Both the position numbers and the translations under genes were made by a program. 64,000 nt of DNA from Mycolicibacterium hodleri (GTDB taxonomy: Bacteria > Actinomycetota > Actinomycetes > Mycobacteriales > Mycobacteriaceae): positions 110,790 through 174,789 of the forward strand of contig NZ_JACKTL010000069.1 in NCBI RefSeq assembly GCF_025822245.1, given 5' to 3'. The notes below the pieces were generated by a model. It saw nothing but the letters and a program-made list of their open reading frames with translations, was not told the origin of the DNA and made no database searches. Shown piece by piece: positions 10,895 through 19,513 of this stretch. The stretch's first letter is position 1. Each line of letters opens with the position of its first letter.

Positions 10895-11686
10895 GTGATC
10901 ATCGACCTGACAGGAAAGACCGCACTCGTCACCGGTTCCACCCAGGGCATCGGCCTGGCGATCGCGAAGGGACTGGCGCGCAGCGGTGCCCGGGTCGTCG
11001 TCAACGGACGCACGGCGGCGCGCGTCGACGAGGCGGCCGAGGAATTGCGCTCCACCACCGACGGGGACGTGATCGGCATCGCGGCCGACGTCACGACCTT
11101 CGGCGGGGTGAAGGGACTGCTCGACCAGCTTCCCGCCGTGGACGTCCTGGTCAACAACCTCGGCATCTTCGGCGCGGCACCCGCCCGCGAGATCTCCGAC
11201 GACGAGTGGCGCCGCTACTTCGAGGTGAACGTGCTGTCGGCAATCCGGCTGATCCGCACCTACCTGCCGGGGATGACCGACCGTGGCTGGGGACGGGTGC
11301 TGCAGATCGCCAGCGACTCGGCGATCGTCATCCCCGAGGAGATGATCCACTACGGAACGTCGAAGACGGCGCTGCTGGCGGTCTCCCGCGGCTTCGCCAA
11401 GGACGCCGCGGGCACGGGCGTCACGGTCAACTCCGTCATCGCCGGGCCCACGCACACGGCGGGGGTGGAGGACTTCGTCTACCAGTTGGTCGACGCGAAC
11501 CTGCCCTGGGAAGAGGCGCAGCGCGAGTTCATGCGCAAGCACCGCCCGCAGTCGCTGCTGCAGCGCCTCATCGAACCCGACGAGATCGCGAACATGGTGA
11601 CGTATCTGAGCTCGCCGTTGGCGTCGGCGACCACCGGAGCTGCGGTCCGCGTCGACGGCGGGTACGTGGACTCGATCGTCCCCTAG
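10895..11686 (+). CDS. Short-chain dehydrogenase/reductase
   Basis: This 263-residue classical SDR has the NAD(P)-binding motif TGSTQGIG at residues 12-19, NNLG in place of NNAG, and the catalytic YxxxK as YGTSK preceded by a serine in ASDSA. RxVVVNGR after strand 2 suggests NADP(H) preference. The C-terminal part contains FMRKHRPQSLLQRLIEPDEIA and ends DGGYVDSIVP, typical of FabG-like oxidoreductases. The GTG at 10895 directly precedes the Rossmann strand. The substrate is unknown; the neighbouring antigen 85 gene does not fix it. Confidence 0.85.
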   Translation: MIIDLTGKTALVTGSTQGIGLAIAKGLARSGARVVVNGRTAARVDEAAEELRSTTDGDVIGIAADVTTFGGVKGLLDQLPAVDVLVNNLGIFGAAPAREISDDEWRRYFEVNVLSAIRLIRTYLPGMTDRGWGRVLQIASDSAIVIPEEMIHYGTSKTALLAVSRGFAKDAAGTGVTVNSVIAGPTHTAGVEDFVYQLVDANLPWEEAQREFMRKHRPQSLLQRLIEPDEIANMVTYLSSPLASATTGAAVRVDGGYVDSIVP

Positions 11687-11822
11687 ACTCTTCGCCATCA
11701 CGTCGACGTGATCTGGCCCGGTGCACGGTTTTGGCGGCGGCCCGTCTGGGTACGGATGGGCCGAGACGATGCGCTTGCCGCGCCTCCCCCCTGACACTTG
11801 ACCGGAAAGTCGTGGTGAGCCC

Positions 11823-12626
11823 ATGAGACGAGAAGTTGGCGCGCAATTACAGGTCGAGGTATTCGACACCACGACACTGGAATTCCAGATCGCGGTCGCG
11901 CCCCAGCCGGGTGCCGAGGTGACCGAGGAGTTGTCCTTCACCCTGAACGGCAACACCGTCGAGCCGATCGAACTGGTCGGCCAGCATGGCACCCGCATCC
12001 ACAAGTTCGAGGCGGGCAAGGGCACGGTGCTGGCGAACTACTCGGCCACGATCATCGGCCAGGCCGACCCGGCTCCGGTCACCGAGATCGACTTGTCGAC
12101 CTACCTGCGGCCCAGCCGGTACGCGGAGGCCGACAAGTTCTACGGTTTCGCCGCAACGGAATTCGGCAGCGACGCAAAGTCGACGGCGCTGCTGGAGAAG
12201 GTGTCGTCCTGGGTGGGCACGCGGTTGCAGTACGTGCCGGGTTCCAGCGATCCGATCGACGGCGCCGCCGACACGGTGCTCGCCGGCACGGGGGTGTGCC
12301 GTGACTACGCACACCTGGTGATCGCACTGCTGCGGGCGGTCAACGTGCCCGCCAGACTGGTCGCGGTGTACGCGCCGGGCTGCTATCCGATGGACTTCCA
12401 CGCCGTCGCCGAGGCCTACGTCGACGGGATGTGGCGCGTCGTGGACGCGACGTGCCTGGCGCCGCGGCAGACGATGGTCCGCATCGCCACCGGACGCGAC
12501 GCCGCCGACACGGCCTTCCTGGACAACCACGGTGGCGGGATCAACCTCACCAGCATGAACGTGAACGCGTGGGTCGAGGGCATGCTGCCGCTCGACTCGG
12601 TGGAGGAACTCGTCTCGCTGGGCTGA
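11823..12626 (+). CDS. Transglutaminase-like (papain-fold) protein
   Basis: The 267-residue protein has an N-terminal beta-rich domain and a transglutaminase-like core. The catalytic triad is visible as Cys in GTGVCRDYAHL, His in DFHAVAEAYV and Asp in WRVVDATCLAP. Such proteins act as proteases or amide-forming enzymes; many bacterial members are cytosolic and uncharacterised. There is no signal peptide. The start ATG is at 11823, with the long SDR-to-gene gap lacking other coding. A long inverted repeat follows the stop. Confidence 0.82.
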   Translation: MRREVGAQLQVEVFDTTTLEFQIAVAPQPGAEVTEELSFTLNGNTVEPIELVGQHGTRIHKFEAGKGTVLANYSATIIGQADPAPVTEIDLSTYLRPSRYAEADKFYGFAATEFGSDAKSTALLEKVSSWVGTRLQYVPGSSDPIDGAADTVLAGTGVCRDYAHLVIALLRAVNVPARLVAVYAPGCYPMDFHAVAEAYVDGMWRVVDATCLAPRQTMVRIATGRDAADTAFLDNHGGGINLTSMNVNAWVEGMLPLDSVEELVSLG

Positions 12627-12631
12627 CCACG

Positions 12632-12695
12632 CGCCGACTGCACGCCTGTTCGCGTCGTCTCTCGACGTTCGCGGGCAACGAGCGTGCAGTCGGCG
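12632..12695. terminator. Large inverted repeat between convergent genes
   Basis: CGCCGACTGCACGC (12632-12645) pairs perfectly with 12682-12695 across a 36-base spacer, which itself contains short self-complementary pieces. It fills the 81-base gap between the convergent transglutaminase and transaminase genes. It has no T-run, so it may be a Rho-aided terminator or a dispersed intergenic palindrome. Confidence 0.5.
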
Positions 12696-12707
12696 GGGTG
12701 AGCGGTC

Positions 12708-13727
12708 CTAGTACTCGATGGCCTCGATCAGGGGTCCGGGCTCGTCCATCAACGCCCAGAAGCGATCCCGGATGGCGACGGTGACGGGTCCGGGCTCGCC
12801 GTTGCCGATGTCCTCGCCGTCGAGGGTGTTGATCGGGGTGACACCACCGGCGGTGGTGACGGCCATGATCTCGTCGGCGTCGTACAGCTCACGGCTGGTC
12901 ACGTCGCACAGGGTGGCCTCGATGCCCATCTGCTCGGCGATCTCGTAGACCGTCTTGCGGGTGATGCCGGGCAACGCATTTCGCGACGGGGAGAACAACT
13001 TGCCGTCCTTGACGACGACGACGTTGAAGCCGGGTCCCTCGGCGACGCAGTTGTCGGAGTCCAGCAGGATGGCGGTGCGGGCACCGCGGTCCTTGGCCTC
13101 GAAGCTGGCCGCGGTCAGGTCACCCCACTGGTAGTTCTTGATGGTCGGGTCGACGGTGTTGCGGCCGGCGCGACGAACGTGGCGCGGCACGATGGCGGTG
13201 GTGCCGAAGATCTGCTCGGCGGGCGGGAACGCCCACAGGTACGGGATCGCGTAGATGTAGACCTGGTGGGTGAGCTTGGTGAGATCCTTCTCGCCCTTGC
13301 GCTTTCCATAGCCGCGGGTGATCGTCAGGTTGACGAAGGACTCGCGCAGCTGCGACAGCGAGATGCACTTCTTGGTGATCTCGACGATCTCGGCCTTGCT
13401 CATGCCAGCGTCCAGGCGCAGCTTGCGGGCCCCGTCGAGAAGTCGGTCGACGTGGTCGTCGAGCCGAAAGACGTTGCCGTGCCACACGTGTGCGACGGTG
13501 TAGGTCACGTCCGAGTGGCCGAATCCGGTGTCGAAGATGGAAATCCTGGCATCCTCGGCGGGAATGAACTCGCCCTCGATCCAGGCCACCCCACCCGCGA
13601 ACGGGCTGGACGTGTCGAGCTCGTAGTCGCTGTACTGGATCGCCGAGCCGGCGGGGGTGTCCTCACGGATGGCGGCGCCCGGTTCGACGGCGACGAGGTT
13701 GCTGGTGCCGATGTCGGTGACGGTCAT
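12708..13727 (-). CDS. (R)-selective amine transaminase, fold type IV
   Basis: This 339-residue PLP enzyme closely resembles, from memory, the (R)-amine:pyruvate aminotransferase of Mycobacterium vanbaalenii. Shared stretches include SPFAGGVAWIEGE, FDTGFGHSD, RGYGKRKGEKDL and PRHVRRAGRNTVDP. The PLP lysine is Lys197 in PTIKNYQWGDL. PGITRKTVYE and TTAGGVTPI bind the cofactor phosphate. It would move an amino group from an (R)-amine or D-amino acid to pyruvate or another keto acid. The ATG at 13727 has a clear AAGGAT ribosome site. It lies 37 bases after the permease gene on the same strand, so transport and deamination of one substrate are probably coupled. Confidence 0.9.
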   Translation of the reverse strand: MTVTDIGTSNLVAVEPGAAIREDTPAGSAIQYSDYELDTSSPFAGGVAWIEGEFIPAEDARISIFDTGFGHSDVTYTVAHVWHGNVFRLDDHVDRLLDGARKLRLDAGMSKAEIVEITKKCISLSQLRESFVNLTITRGYGKRKGEKDLTKLTHQVYIYAIPYLWAFPPAEQIFGTTAIVPRHVRRAGRNTVDPTIKNYQWGDLTAASFEAKDRGARTAILLDSDNCVAEGPGFNVVVVKDGKLFSPSRNALPGITRKTVYEIAEQMGIEATLCDVTSRELYDADEIMAVTTAGGVTPINTLDGEDIGNGEPGPVTVAIRDRFWALMDEPGPLIEAIEY

Positions 13728-13764
13728 GATGATCCTTTCGAAGTGCTTTGTGAGTCTTGGCGTT

Positions 13765-15264
13765 TCAGGAGGCGTGGGTCTTGGCGTAGTCGGGCCCGGC
13801 TTCACCGGTCGCCAGCCGCTTGCGCAGGCCGGTGAAGGCCCAGAGGGTGGCCAGTGCCAGCAGACCGAGGAACACGTAGCCGTTGCCGGCGAACTGCGGC
13901 AGGAAGATCAGCGCCGCACACACGCACGTGAAGGCGACGGCCGCGAGGAGGGCCACCGGCACGCGTGCCTTGCCGAGGTCGAACGTTCCCGGCTCGGGCG
14001 CCGGGATGGTGCCGCGGCGGGTGGCGATCATCACGGCGATGGTCTGCAGGAGGTACATCGCGCAGACCGCCAACGAGGAGAGCCCGAGGATGAGGAAGAA
14101 CGCCTTCTCGCTGACCAAGGCCGAGAGCAACAGGATGGTCGAGAGCCCGAAGATGCCGAGCACCGCGTAGGTGGGCGTGCGGTTGGTCGGCGAGACGTGC
14201 CGCCACACGTGGGAGAACGGCAGCATGTTGTCGCGGGCCATCGAGTAGGTCAGCCGGGTGGCGACCAGGATGTTGGCCAGGATGCAGGCCAGCACGTTGG
14301 TGAGGGCGACGGCGACGACGATTCTGCTGACGATCGGGCCAGCCTGCTGGGTGATGATCTCCTCGATGGGCGCGGCAGAGGCAGCCTCGACGGCGGAGGG
14401 GTCCTTGATCGCGAGGACGTAGACGACGTACATGCCGAACTCGATGATGATCGACGCGGTCAGTGCGTAGAACATGGTGCGCGGAATTACCTTGCGGGCG
14501 TTGACCGTTTCCTCGGCGATGTCGGCGCTGGCCTCGACCCCGATGAGGCCGAAGAACGGGCCAAGTGATGCTGCCAGCCAGGCCAGGACGTACGGGGTGC
14601 TGTCGCCGGACGTGCCGCCGGTGAAGAGCACCGACACCGATTGGTGGTTCGCGGGCGAGGAGAAGGCGATGATCGCGACGACGATCGTGGCGCCGATGGT
14701 GATGACGAACTCCAGACCGACGCCGATGTTGTTGACCATCGTGGCGAAGCGCACGCCGTAGAGGTTGATCAGCATGCAGACGGCCATCACCCCGATGGCT
14801 ACCAGGATCTGCGCGGACTGACTCATGTTCCAGCCGAACAGGCTGCCGAGGTAGCCGGACAGAATGAAGCCGACGCCCGTCATGCCGCAGATCCAGCCGG
14901 CGAGGGCCAGGACGCCGGTGAACAGCGCCATCGTCGAGCCGACGAGGCGGCTGGTCCACTGGTAGGAGTAGCCGGCCAGCGGGATCTTTGCCGTCAGGTC
15001 GGCGGCGATCAAGGTCCAGATGACGAACACCGCGGCGGCAAGCAGTAGCGTCCAGACGAATGGACCGCCCGCGGTGAAGTAGCCAGCGCCGAAGCCGGTG
15101 AACACCGCCGTGGTCGCGCTGATGGTGGCGAAGCCGATCGCGAACGAGGCCAGGCGGCCGACCGAGCGGTCGAGCTTCTGGGTGTAGCCGAACTCGGCGA
15201 GGTTGGCGTCCTCGTCCCGCAGCGGCGGCTGTGAATGAGTGGATGAAGCCAGGGCATCGGTCAT
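13765..15264 (-). CDS. APC-family amino acid/amine permease
   Basis: This 499-residue protein has about 12 to 14 hydrophobic segments of the amino acid-polyamine-organocation type. The first helix segment carries GFATISATTAVFTGFG, the flexible unwound helix that binds the substrate amino group, and helix 6 has FFGLIGVEASADIAEE. Charged tails are cytoplasmic. A GGAG ribosome site precedes the ATG. It sits between a LysR regulator and the (R)-amine transaminase on one strand, so it likely imports the amine or amino acid used by that enzyme. Confidence 0.87.
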   Translation of the reverse strand: MTDALASSTHSQPPLRDEDANLAEFGYTQKLDRSVGRLASFAIGFATISATTAVFTGFGAGYFTAGGPFVWTLLLAAAVFVIWTLIAADLTAKIPLAGYSYQWTSRLVGSTMALFTGVLALAGWICGMTGVGFILSGYLGSLFGWNMSQSAQILVAIGVMAVCMLINLYGVRFATMVNNIGVGLEFVITIGATIVVAIIAFSSPANHQSVSVLFTGGTSGDSTPYVLAWLAASLGPFFGLIGVEASADIAEETVNARKVIPRTMFYALTASIIIEFGMYVVYVLAIKDPSAVEAASAAPIEEIITQQAGPIVSRIVVAVALTNVLACILANILVATRLTYSMARDNMLPFSHVWRHVSPTNRTPTYAVLGIFGLSTILLLSALVSEKAFFLILGLSSLAVCAMYLLQTIAVMIATRRGTIPAPEPGTFDLGKARVPVALLAAVAFTCVCAALIFLPQFAGNGYVFLGLLALATLWAFTGLRKRLATGEAGPDYAKTHAS

Positions 15265-15352
15265 GATCGCTCCAGGTCAGGTCTGTCGAATTACGCCTAG
15301 AGACAGGAAAGCCCTCCGGCCCGCCCGGCGGAAGTTCCGTGTTTTGATTTGC

Positions 15353-16288
15353 TTATAAGCTCGGGTTATCAGTGATCTCGTCGGCGAGCATGTCGCCGAA
15401 GTTCCAGTGCGCCTGCACGTGCCTGACCAGCGCATCTCCCTGCGGCGACAGCGCCGACGGCCGCCACGCCAGCGCCGTGTAACTCGGCGGTCGGTCGGTG
15501 ATGGGTACGTAGACGATGCCCGGCCGGTCGTAGAAGCGGGCGACGGACGACGACGTGAAGCTGATGCCGAGGCCCCTGGCGATGCACGTCGTCTCCGCCT
15601 CGTAGGTCGCGGCGACCGCGGCGATGGTCGGCGGCCGGTTGCCCCGGACGTCCATCGCCAGCCAGTAGTCGCGCCAGGGACCTGCGGTCAGGGGCGCGCA
15701 GACGATGGGGTCGTCGAGCAGCTCGGTGATCGACACCTCGGCCCGCTCGGCGAGGCGGTGGTCGCGCGGCATGCACACCACCCACGACTCGGCGTCCAAC
15801 ATCAACATCCGGTGCTCCGGCAGGTCGACCGGCGGGCGGATGATCGCCACCTCCGTGCTGCCGTCGGCCAGGCCGGCGGTCGGGTCGGCGAAGTCGTACT
15901 CCATGGGCTCGACGGTCACCTCGGGGTAGGCGGCCTCGAAGTGGCGGACCACCCGGAACAGCAGATCGGCGCCGGTGCCGATGAGATACCCGAGGCGCAG
16001 CACGCCCTTTCGCGTCCCGGACAGGGTGACGAGGTTCTCGACGACCGCGTCGACCCCCGAGATCGCCTGCTGCACCTGCGGCAACCACGCCGCGCCGAGG
16101 TCGGTCAGCGCGACCTCGCGGGTGTTCCTGGTGAACAGCACCACGCCGAAGTGCTGCTCGAGCTGCTTGATCGCCGTCGACAGCGCCGGCTGGGTGATGA
16201 ACAACCGGCTCGCCGCGCGCCGATAGTTGAGCTCCTCGCCGAGGACCGCGAAGTAGCGCAGCTGACGCAGGGTGATGTCGGCGCTCAC
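15353..16288 (-). CDS. LysR-family transcriptional regulator
   Basis: The 311-residue protein has the winged helix at its N-terminus (LRQLRYFAVLGEELNYRRAASRLFITQPALSTAIKQLE, shown here only as a landmark in parts: LRQLRYFAVL at residue 6 on and TQPALSTAIKQLE near 33). A C-terminal periplasmic-binding-like effector domain follows. The GTG at 16288 is chosen because it directly precedes the helix-turn-helix. Unlike most LysR genes it is not divergent from its presumed targets; it is upstream of the permease and transaminase on the same strand. A GCTTATAAGC palindrome overlaps its stop codon and could be a binding site for the permease promoter. It starts 22 bases after fadE6. Confidence 0.85.
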   Translation of the reverse strand: MSADITLRQLRYFAVLGEELNYRRAASRLFITQPALSTAIKQLEQHFGVVLFTRNTREVALTDLGAAWLPQVQQAISGVDAVVENLVTLSGTRKGVLRLGYLIGTGADLLFRVVRHFEAAYPEVTVEPMEYDFADPTAGLADGSTEVAIIRPPVDLPEHRMLMLDAESWVVCMPRDHRLAERAEVSITELLDDPIVCAPLTAGPWRDYWLAMDVRGNRPPTIAAVAATYEAETTCIARGLGISFTSSSVARFYDRPGIVYVPITDRPPSYTALAWRPSALSPQGDALVRHVQAHWNFGDMLADEITDNPSL

Positions 16289-16310
16289 CCTGACCAGGGT
16301 GTCACGACGA

Positions 16311-18491
16311 TTACGGATCGCGGGGCAGGCCGAGCAGGCGTTCGGCGATGATGTTGAGCTGCACCTCCGAGGTGCCGCCGTAGATCGTCGTGGCACGGCC
16401 CGCGAGCAGGTACTCCGCCCACTTGCCGGACGGCTCGCCCTGGTCGCCGATCGCCGCGTCGGTGCCGAACGACGACACCCCGAACTCGGCGTAACCCTGG
16501 CCGGTCTTCATCGACAGCAGCTTGCTGATGGCAGCCGCGGGCATCGGGTCCCCGCCCGCCAGCGTCAGCAGCGTCGAGCGCATGTTGAGCAGCTTGGCGG
16601 CGTGCCCCTCGGCGATCAGCTTGCCCGCCTCGTTCTGCTCGATCTGATCGAACTGCCCGTCGCGGACGAACTCCACGAACTGCTCGAGGCTGGCCAGGAA
16701 GGGCGGCTCGCTGCTGCCGATCGACACGCGCTCGTTGGTCAGCGTGTTGCGGCTGACCTCCCAGCCGCGGTCCACCTCACCGAGTACCAACTCGTCGGGC
16801 ACGAAGACGTCGTCGATGAAGACGGTGTTGAACATCGCGTTGCCGGTGAGCTCGCGCAGCGGCTTGACCTCGACGCCCTCGGCCTTCATGTCGAGCAGGA
16901 AGTAGGTGATGCCCTGGTGTTTCGGCGCCGACGGGTTTGTGCGAGCGAGCAACGCACCCCACTGCGAGTACTGCGCACCGGTGGTCCAGATCTTCTGGCC
17001 GGTGATGCGCCAGCCGCCGTCGACCTTGGTGGCCTTGGTGGTCAGGCTCGCCAGGTCGGATCCGGCGCCGGGCTCGGAGAACAGCTGGCACCAGATCGTC
17101 TCGCCGCGGAACGTCGGCGGCAGGAAGCGCTGCTGCTGCGCGTCGGTGCCGTAGGCGACGATCGACGGGATGATCCAGGCGGCGATGCCCATCTGCGGCC
17201 GCTTCACGCGACCACTGGAGAACTCCTGGGCGATGATGATCTGCTCGACGGGTGCGGCGGCCCGACCCCACGGCGTCGGCAGGTGTGGCGTCACCCAGCC
17301 GCCCTCGGCGATCGCGGTGACGCGCTCCTCGCTCGGAAGTGCCTTCAGCGCAGCCACTTCCGCGCGGATCTCCTCGCGGAGCTTCTCGGTGTCGGGGTCC
17401 AGGTCGATGTTGATCGGACGCATCCCGGTACCGGTGGCGACGTCGACCACCTGCTGGGGGTAGTCCGCGGCCCGGCCGAAGCACGCGGCGAGCACGATGG
17501 CGCGCCGGTAGTAGACGTTGGTGTCGTGCTCCCAGGTGAAGCCGATGCCACCGTGCACCTGGATGCAGTCCTGCGTGCTGTGCTGCGCGGCGACGGGGGC
17601 CAACGTGCCGGCCACTGCTGCGGCGAATTCGTACGAGGAGTCCTCGCCGTCTTCGTCCAAGGCGCGCGCCGCGTCCCACACGGCAGCCGTCGCCCGCTCG
17701 GTCTCGGCGATCATGTTGGCGCACTTGTGCTTGATGGCCTGGAACTGGCCGATCGGCCGGCCGAACTGTTCGCGGATCTTGGCGTACTCCGACGCGGTGT
17801 CGGTGGCCCAGCGCGCGACGCCGATGCACTCGGCGGACAGCAGCGTCGACATCAGCGCACGGGCACGGGTGCGGCTGAGGTTGGTCAGCACGCGGTCGTC
17901 GGCAACCTCGACGGCGTTGGCGCGGACGTGGGCCAGGGGGCGCAGCGGGTCGACGCTCGCGACCGGCTCGATCTCGACCTGGTCGGCGTCGAGGACGATC
18001 CACTCCTCGCGGCTGTCGATGGACACCGGAAGGACCAGGAGCGACGCCTGTGCGGCGGCGGGCACGGCGCGGACCTCGCCGCGGATGACGAGGCCGCCGC
18101 CCTGACGCGTCGCGGTCAGCCCGGAGTCGATGGCGTAGGCGGCGATGGTCTCCCCGGAGGCGAGGCCCTCGAGGAGCTTGTCGCCCGGGTCGTTGGCGGC
18201 GATCAACGCACTGGCGATCGCCGACGGGACGAACGGGCCGGGTACCGCGCCGTAACCGAATTCGGCCAGCACGATGGCGAGTTCGAGGATGCCGAAGCCC
18301 TGTCCGCCGACGTCCTCGGAGAGGTGCAGACCCTGCAGGCCCTGCTCGCCGGCGGCCTTCCAGTAGGTCGGCGGATTGGCAATGGGGGTCTCGAGGGCGT
18401 CGTGGAGAACCTCCGACGGTGCCACCCGCTTGACCAGGTCCCGGACGGAGTTGGCGAGGTCGTTGTGCTCGGAAAGGATCGCGATCGGCAT
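16311..18491 (-). CDS. fadE6: Acyl-CoA dehydrogenase, double-length FadE6-like
   Basis: At 726 residues this is twice the usual acyl-CoA dehydrogenase length and holds two such domains in tandem, the arrangement of mycobacterial FadE6 (Rv0271c, about 731 residues, from memory). The second half has clear FAD-binding pieces: WCQLFSEPGAGSDLASL, WRITGQKIWTTGAQ and YGGTSEVQLNIIAERLLG near the C-terminus. The first half has VHGGIGFTWEHD. It would introduce a double bond into an acyl-CoA, passing electrons to ETF. The ATG at 18491 is preceded by AAGGAG at ideal spacing, better than the ATG at 18509. Confidence 0.87.
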   Translation of the reverse strand: MPIAILSEHNDLANSVRDLVKRVAPSEVLHDALETPIANPPTYWKAAGEQGLQGLHLSEDVGGQGFGILELAIVLAEFGYGAVPGPFVPSAIASALIAANDPGDKLLEGLASGETIAAYAIDSGLTATRQGGGLVIRGEVRAVPAAAQASLLVLPVSIDSREEWIVLDADQVEIEPVASVDPLRPLAHVRANAVEVADDRVLTNLSRTRARALMSTLLSAECIGVARWATDTASEYAKIREQFGRPIGQFQAIKHKCANMIAETERATAAVWDAARALDEDGEDSSYEFAAAVAGTLAPVAAQHSTQDCIQVHGGIGFTWEHDTNVYYRRAIVLAACFGRAADYPQQVVDVATGTGMRPINIDLDPDTEKLREEIRAEVAALKALPSEERVTAIAEGGWVTPHLPTPWGRAAAPVEQIIIAQEFSSGRVKRPQMGIAAWIIPSIVAYGTDAQQQRFLPPTFRGETIWCQLFSEPGAGSDLASLTTKATKVDGGWRITGQKIWTTGAQYSQWGALLARTNPSAPKHQGITYFLLDMKAEGVEVKPLRELTGNAMFNTVFIDDVFVPDELVLGEVDRGWEVSRNTLTNERVSIGSSEPPFLASLEQFVEFVRDGQFDQIEQNEAGKLIAEGHAAKLLNMRSTLLTLAGGDPMPAAAISKLLSMKTGQGYAEFGVSSFGTDAAIGDQGEPSGKWAEYLLAGRATTIYGGTSEVQLNIIAERLLGLPRDP

Positions 18492-18540
18492 GCGGTGCTC
18501 CTTGATCAACCGGTGGGTTGGGTTCGAGCGTACCTGGGCG

Positions 18541-19509
18541 TCAATCGGGCGCGACGGCGACCTCGTTTACCAGGTTCACCAAGTGCTCACCGTCGCGCAG
18601 GCGACGGCAGTCGTCGACGCCCACGGCGAGGTAGCGCCGCATGGTGTCGGCGGTGTACCAGGTGACGTGCGGTGTGACGACGACGTTCTCGAGCGTCAGC
18701 AAGGGGTTGTCCGGAGTCACGGGTTCGACGGCGAAGACGTCGAGTCCGGCGGCGGCCAGCCGGCCCTCCCGCAGCGCGGCGGACAGTGCCCGCTCGTCGA
18801 CGATCGCGCCGCGCGAGGTGTTGACCAGTACCGCGCCGGGCTTCATCAGGGCCAGTTTCCCGGCGTCGAGCAGGGCCGAGGTCTGCTCCGTGAGCGGCAG
18901 GTGCAGCGACACCACGTCGCTGTCGGCGAGCAGTGCCGCCAAGGGTCGCCAGCCCGGGGTGCCGTCGTCCCGCGTGCTGGTGTGCACCACGTCGGCTCCC
19001 ATGGCGGTCACGATCGTCTCGACCCGCTTGGCGACGTTGCCGTAGCCGATCAGCCCGACCGTGCAACTGCCGACGTCGCGGACGGTCTCGCCGAGTGCCG
19101 GATCGGACGGCCAGCCGCGGCCGTCGCGGGTCGCGGCGTCGAGGACCACCAGGCGGCGCAGGGCGGCGAGCATCAGCAGCACCGTGCCCTCGGCGACCGA
19201 CGGGGCGTTGGCGCCGGGCATGTTGGCCACCCCGATGCCCAGTCGTGTCGCGGCGTCGACGTCGATGGTGTTGACTCCCGCTCCCAGCTTGTGCACCAGG
19301 CGGCAGCGCGTGGCGCGCTCGAGGTCCGTGCCGGACAGCGGGCGCAGGACGTGCCAGATCACCTCGGCGTCGGGCAGCTCGCGGTAGAACGTCTCGTCGT
19401 CGTCCTCGGCGCAGAACCGCACGTCGAGCCAATCAGACTCGGGCGCAAGCAGTTCGCGAACCTTGTCGCCAGGAGTGAAGTGGGCGAGAACTCTCACCGG
19501 AGGCCTCAC
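18541..19509 (-). CDS. D-isomer-specific 2-hydroxyacid dehydrogenase
   Basis: This 322-residue NAD-dependent enzyme has the Rossmann motif GLIGYGNVAKRV and the catalytic Arg in NTSRGAIVD. The Glu lies in FAVEPVTPDNPL and the His in VTPHVTWYT. It interconverts a 2-keto acid and a D-2-hydroxy acid in the cytosol. Which acid is unclear; the family includes phosphoglycerate, glyoxylate and lactate dehydrogenases, and no serine pathway gene is nearby. It starts 4 bases after the stop of the alpha/beta hydrolase gene upstream on the same strand, so these two form an operon. Confidence 0.87.
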   Translation of the reverse strand: MRPPVRVLAHFTPGDKVRELLAPESDWLDVRFCAEDDDETFYRELPDAEVIWHVLRPLSGTDLERATRCRLVHKLGAGVNTIDVDAATRLGIGVANMPGANAPSVAEGTVLLMLAALRRLVVLDAATRDGRGWPSDPALGETVRDVGSCTVGLIGYGNVAKRVETIVTAMGADVVHTSTRDDGTPGWRPLAALLADSDVVSLHLPLTEQTSALLDAGKLALMKPGAVLVNTSRGAIVDERALSAALREGRLAAAGLDVFAVEPVTPDNPLLTLENVVVTPHVTWYTADTMRRYLAVGVDDCRRLRDGEHLVNLVNEVAVAPD

Positions 19510-19513
19510 CGGG

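Noticed and set aside
15351..15360. GCTTATAAGC palindrome as a firm LysR operator
   Set aside because: It overlaps the LysR stop codon and lacks a clear T-N11-A context or promoter; kept only as a remark in the LysR entry.
16272..18665. Very long open frame antisense to fadE6
   Set aside because: High-GC codon bias keeps the antisense frame open. The product is Arg/Gly/Asp-rich without domains, and the opposite strand encodes a clear acyl-CoA dehydrogenase.
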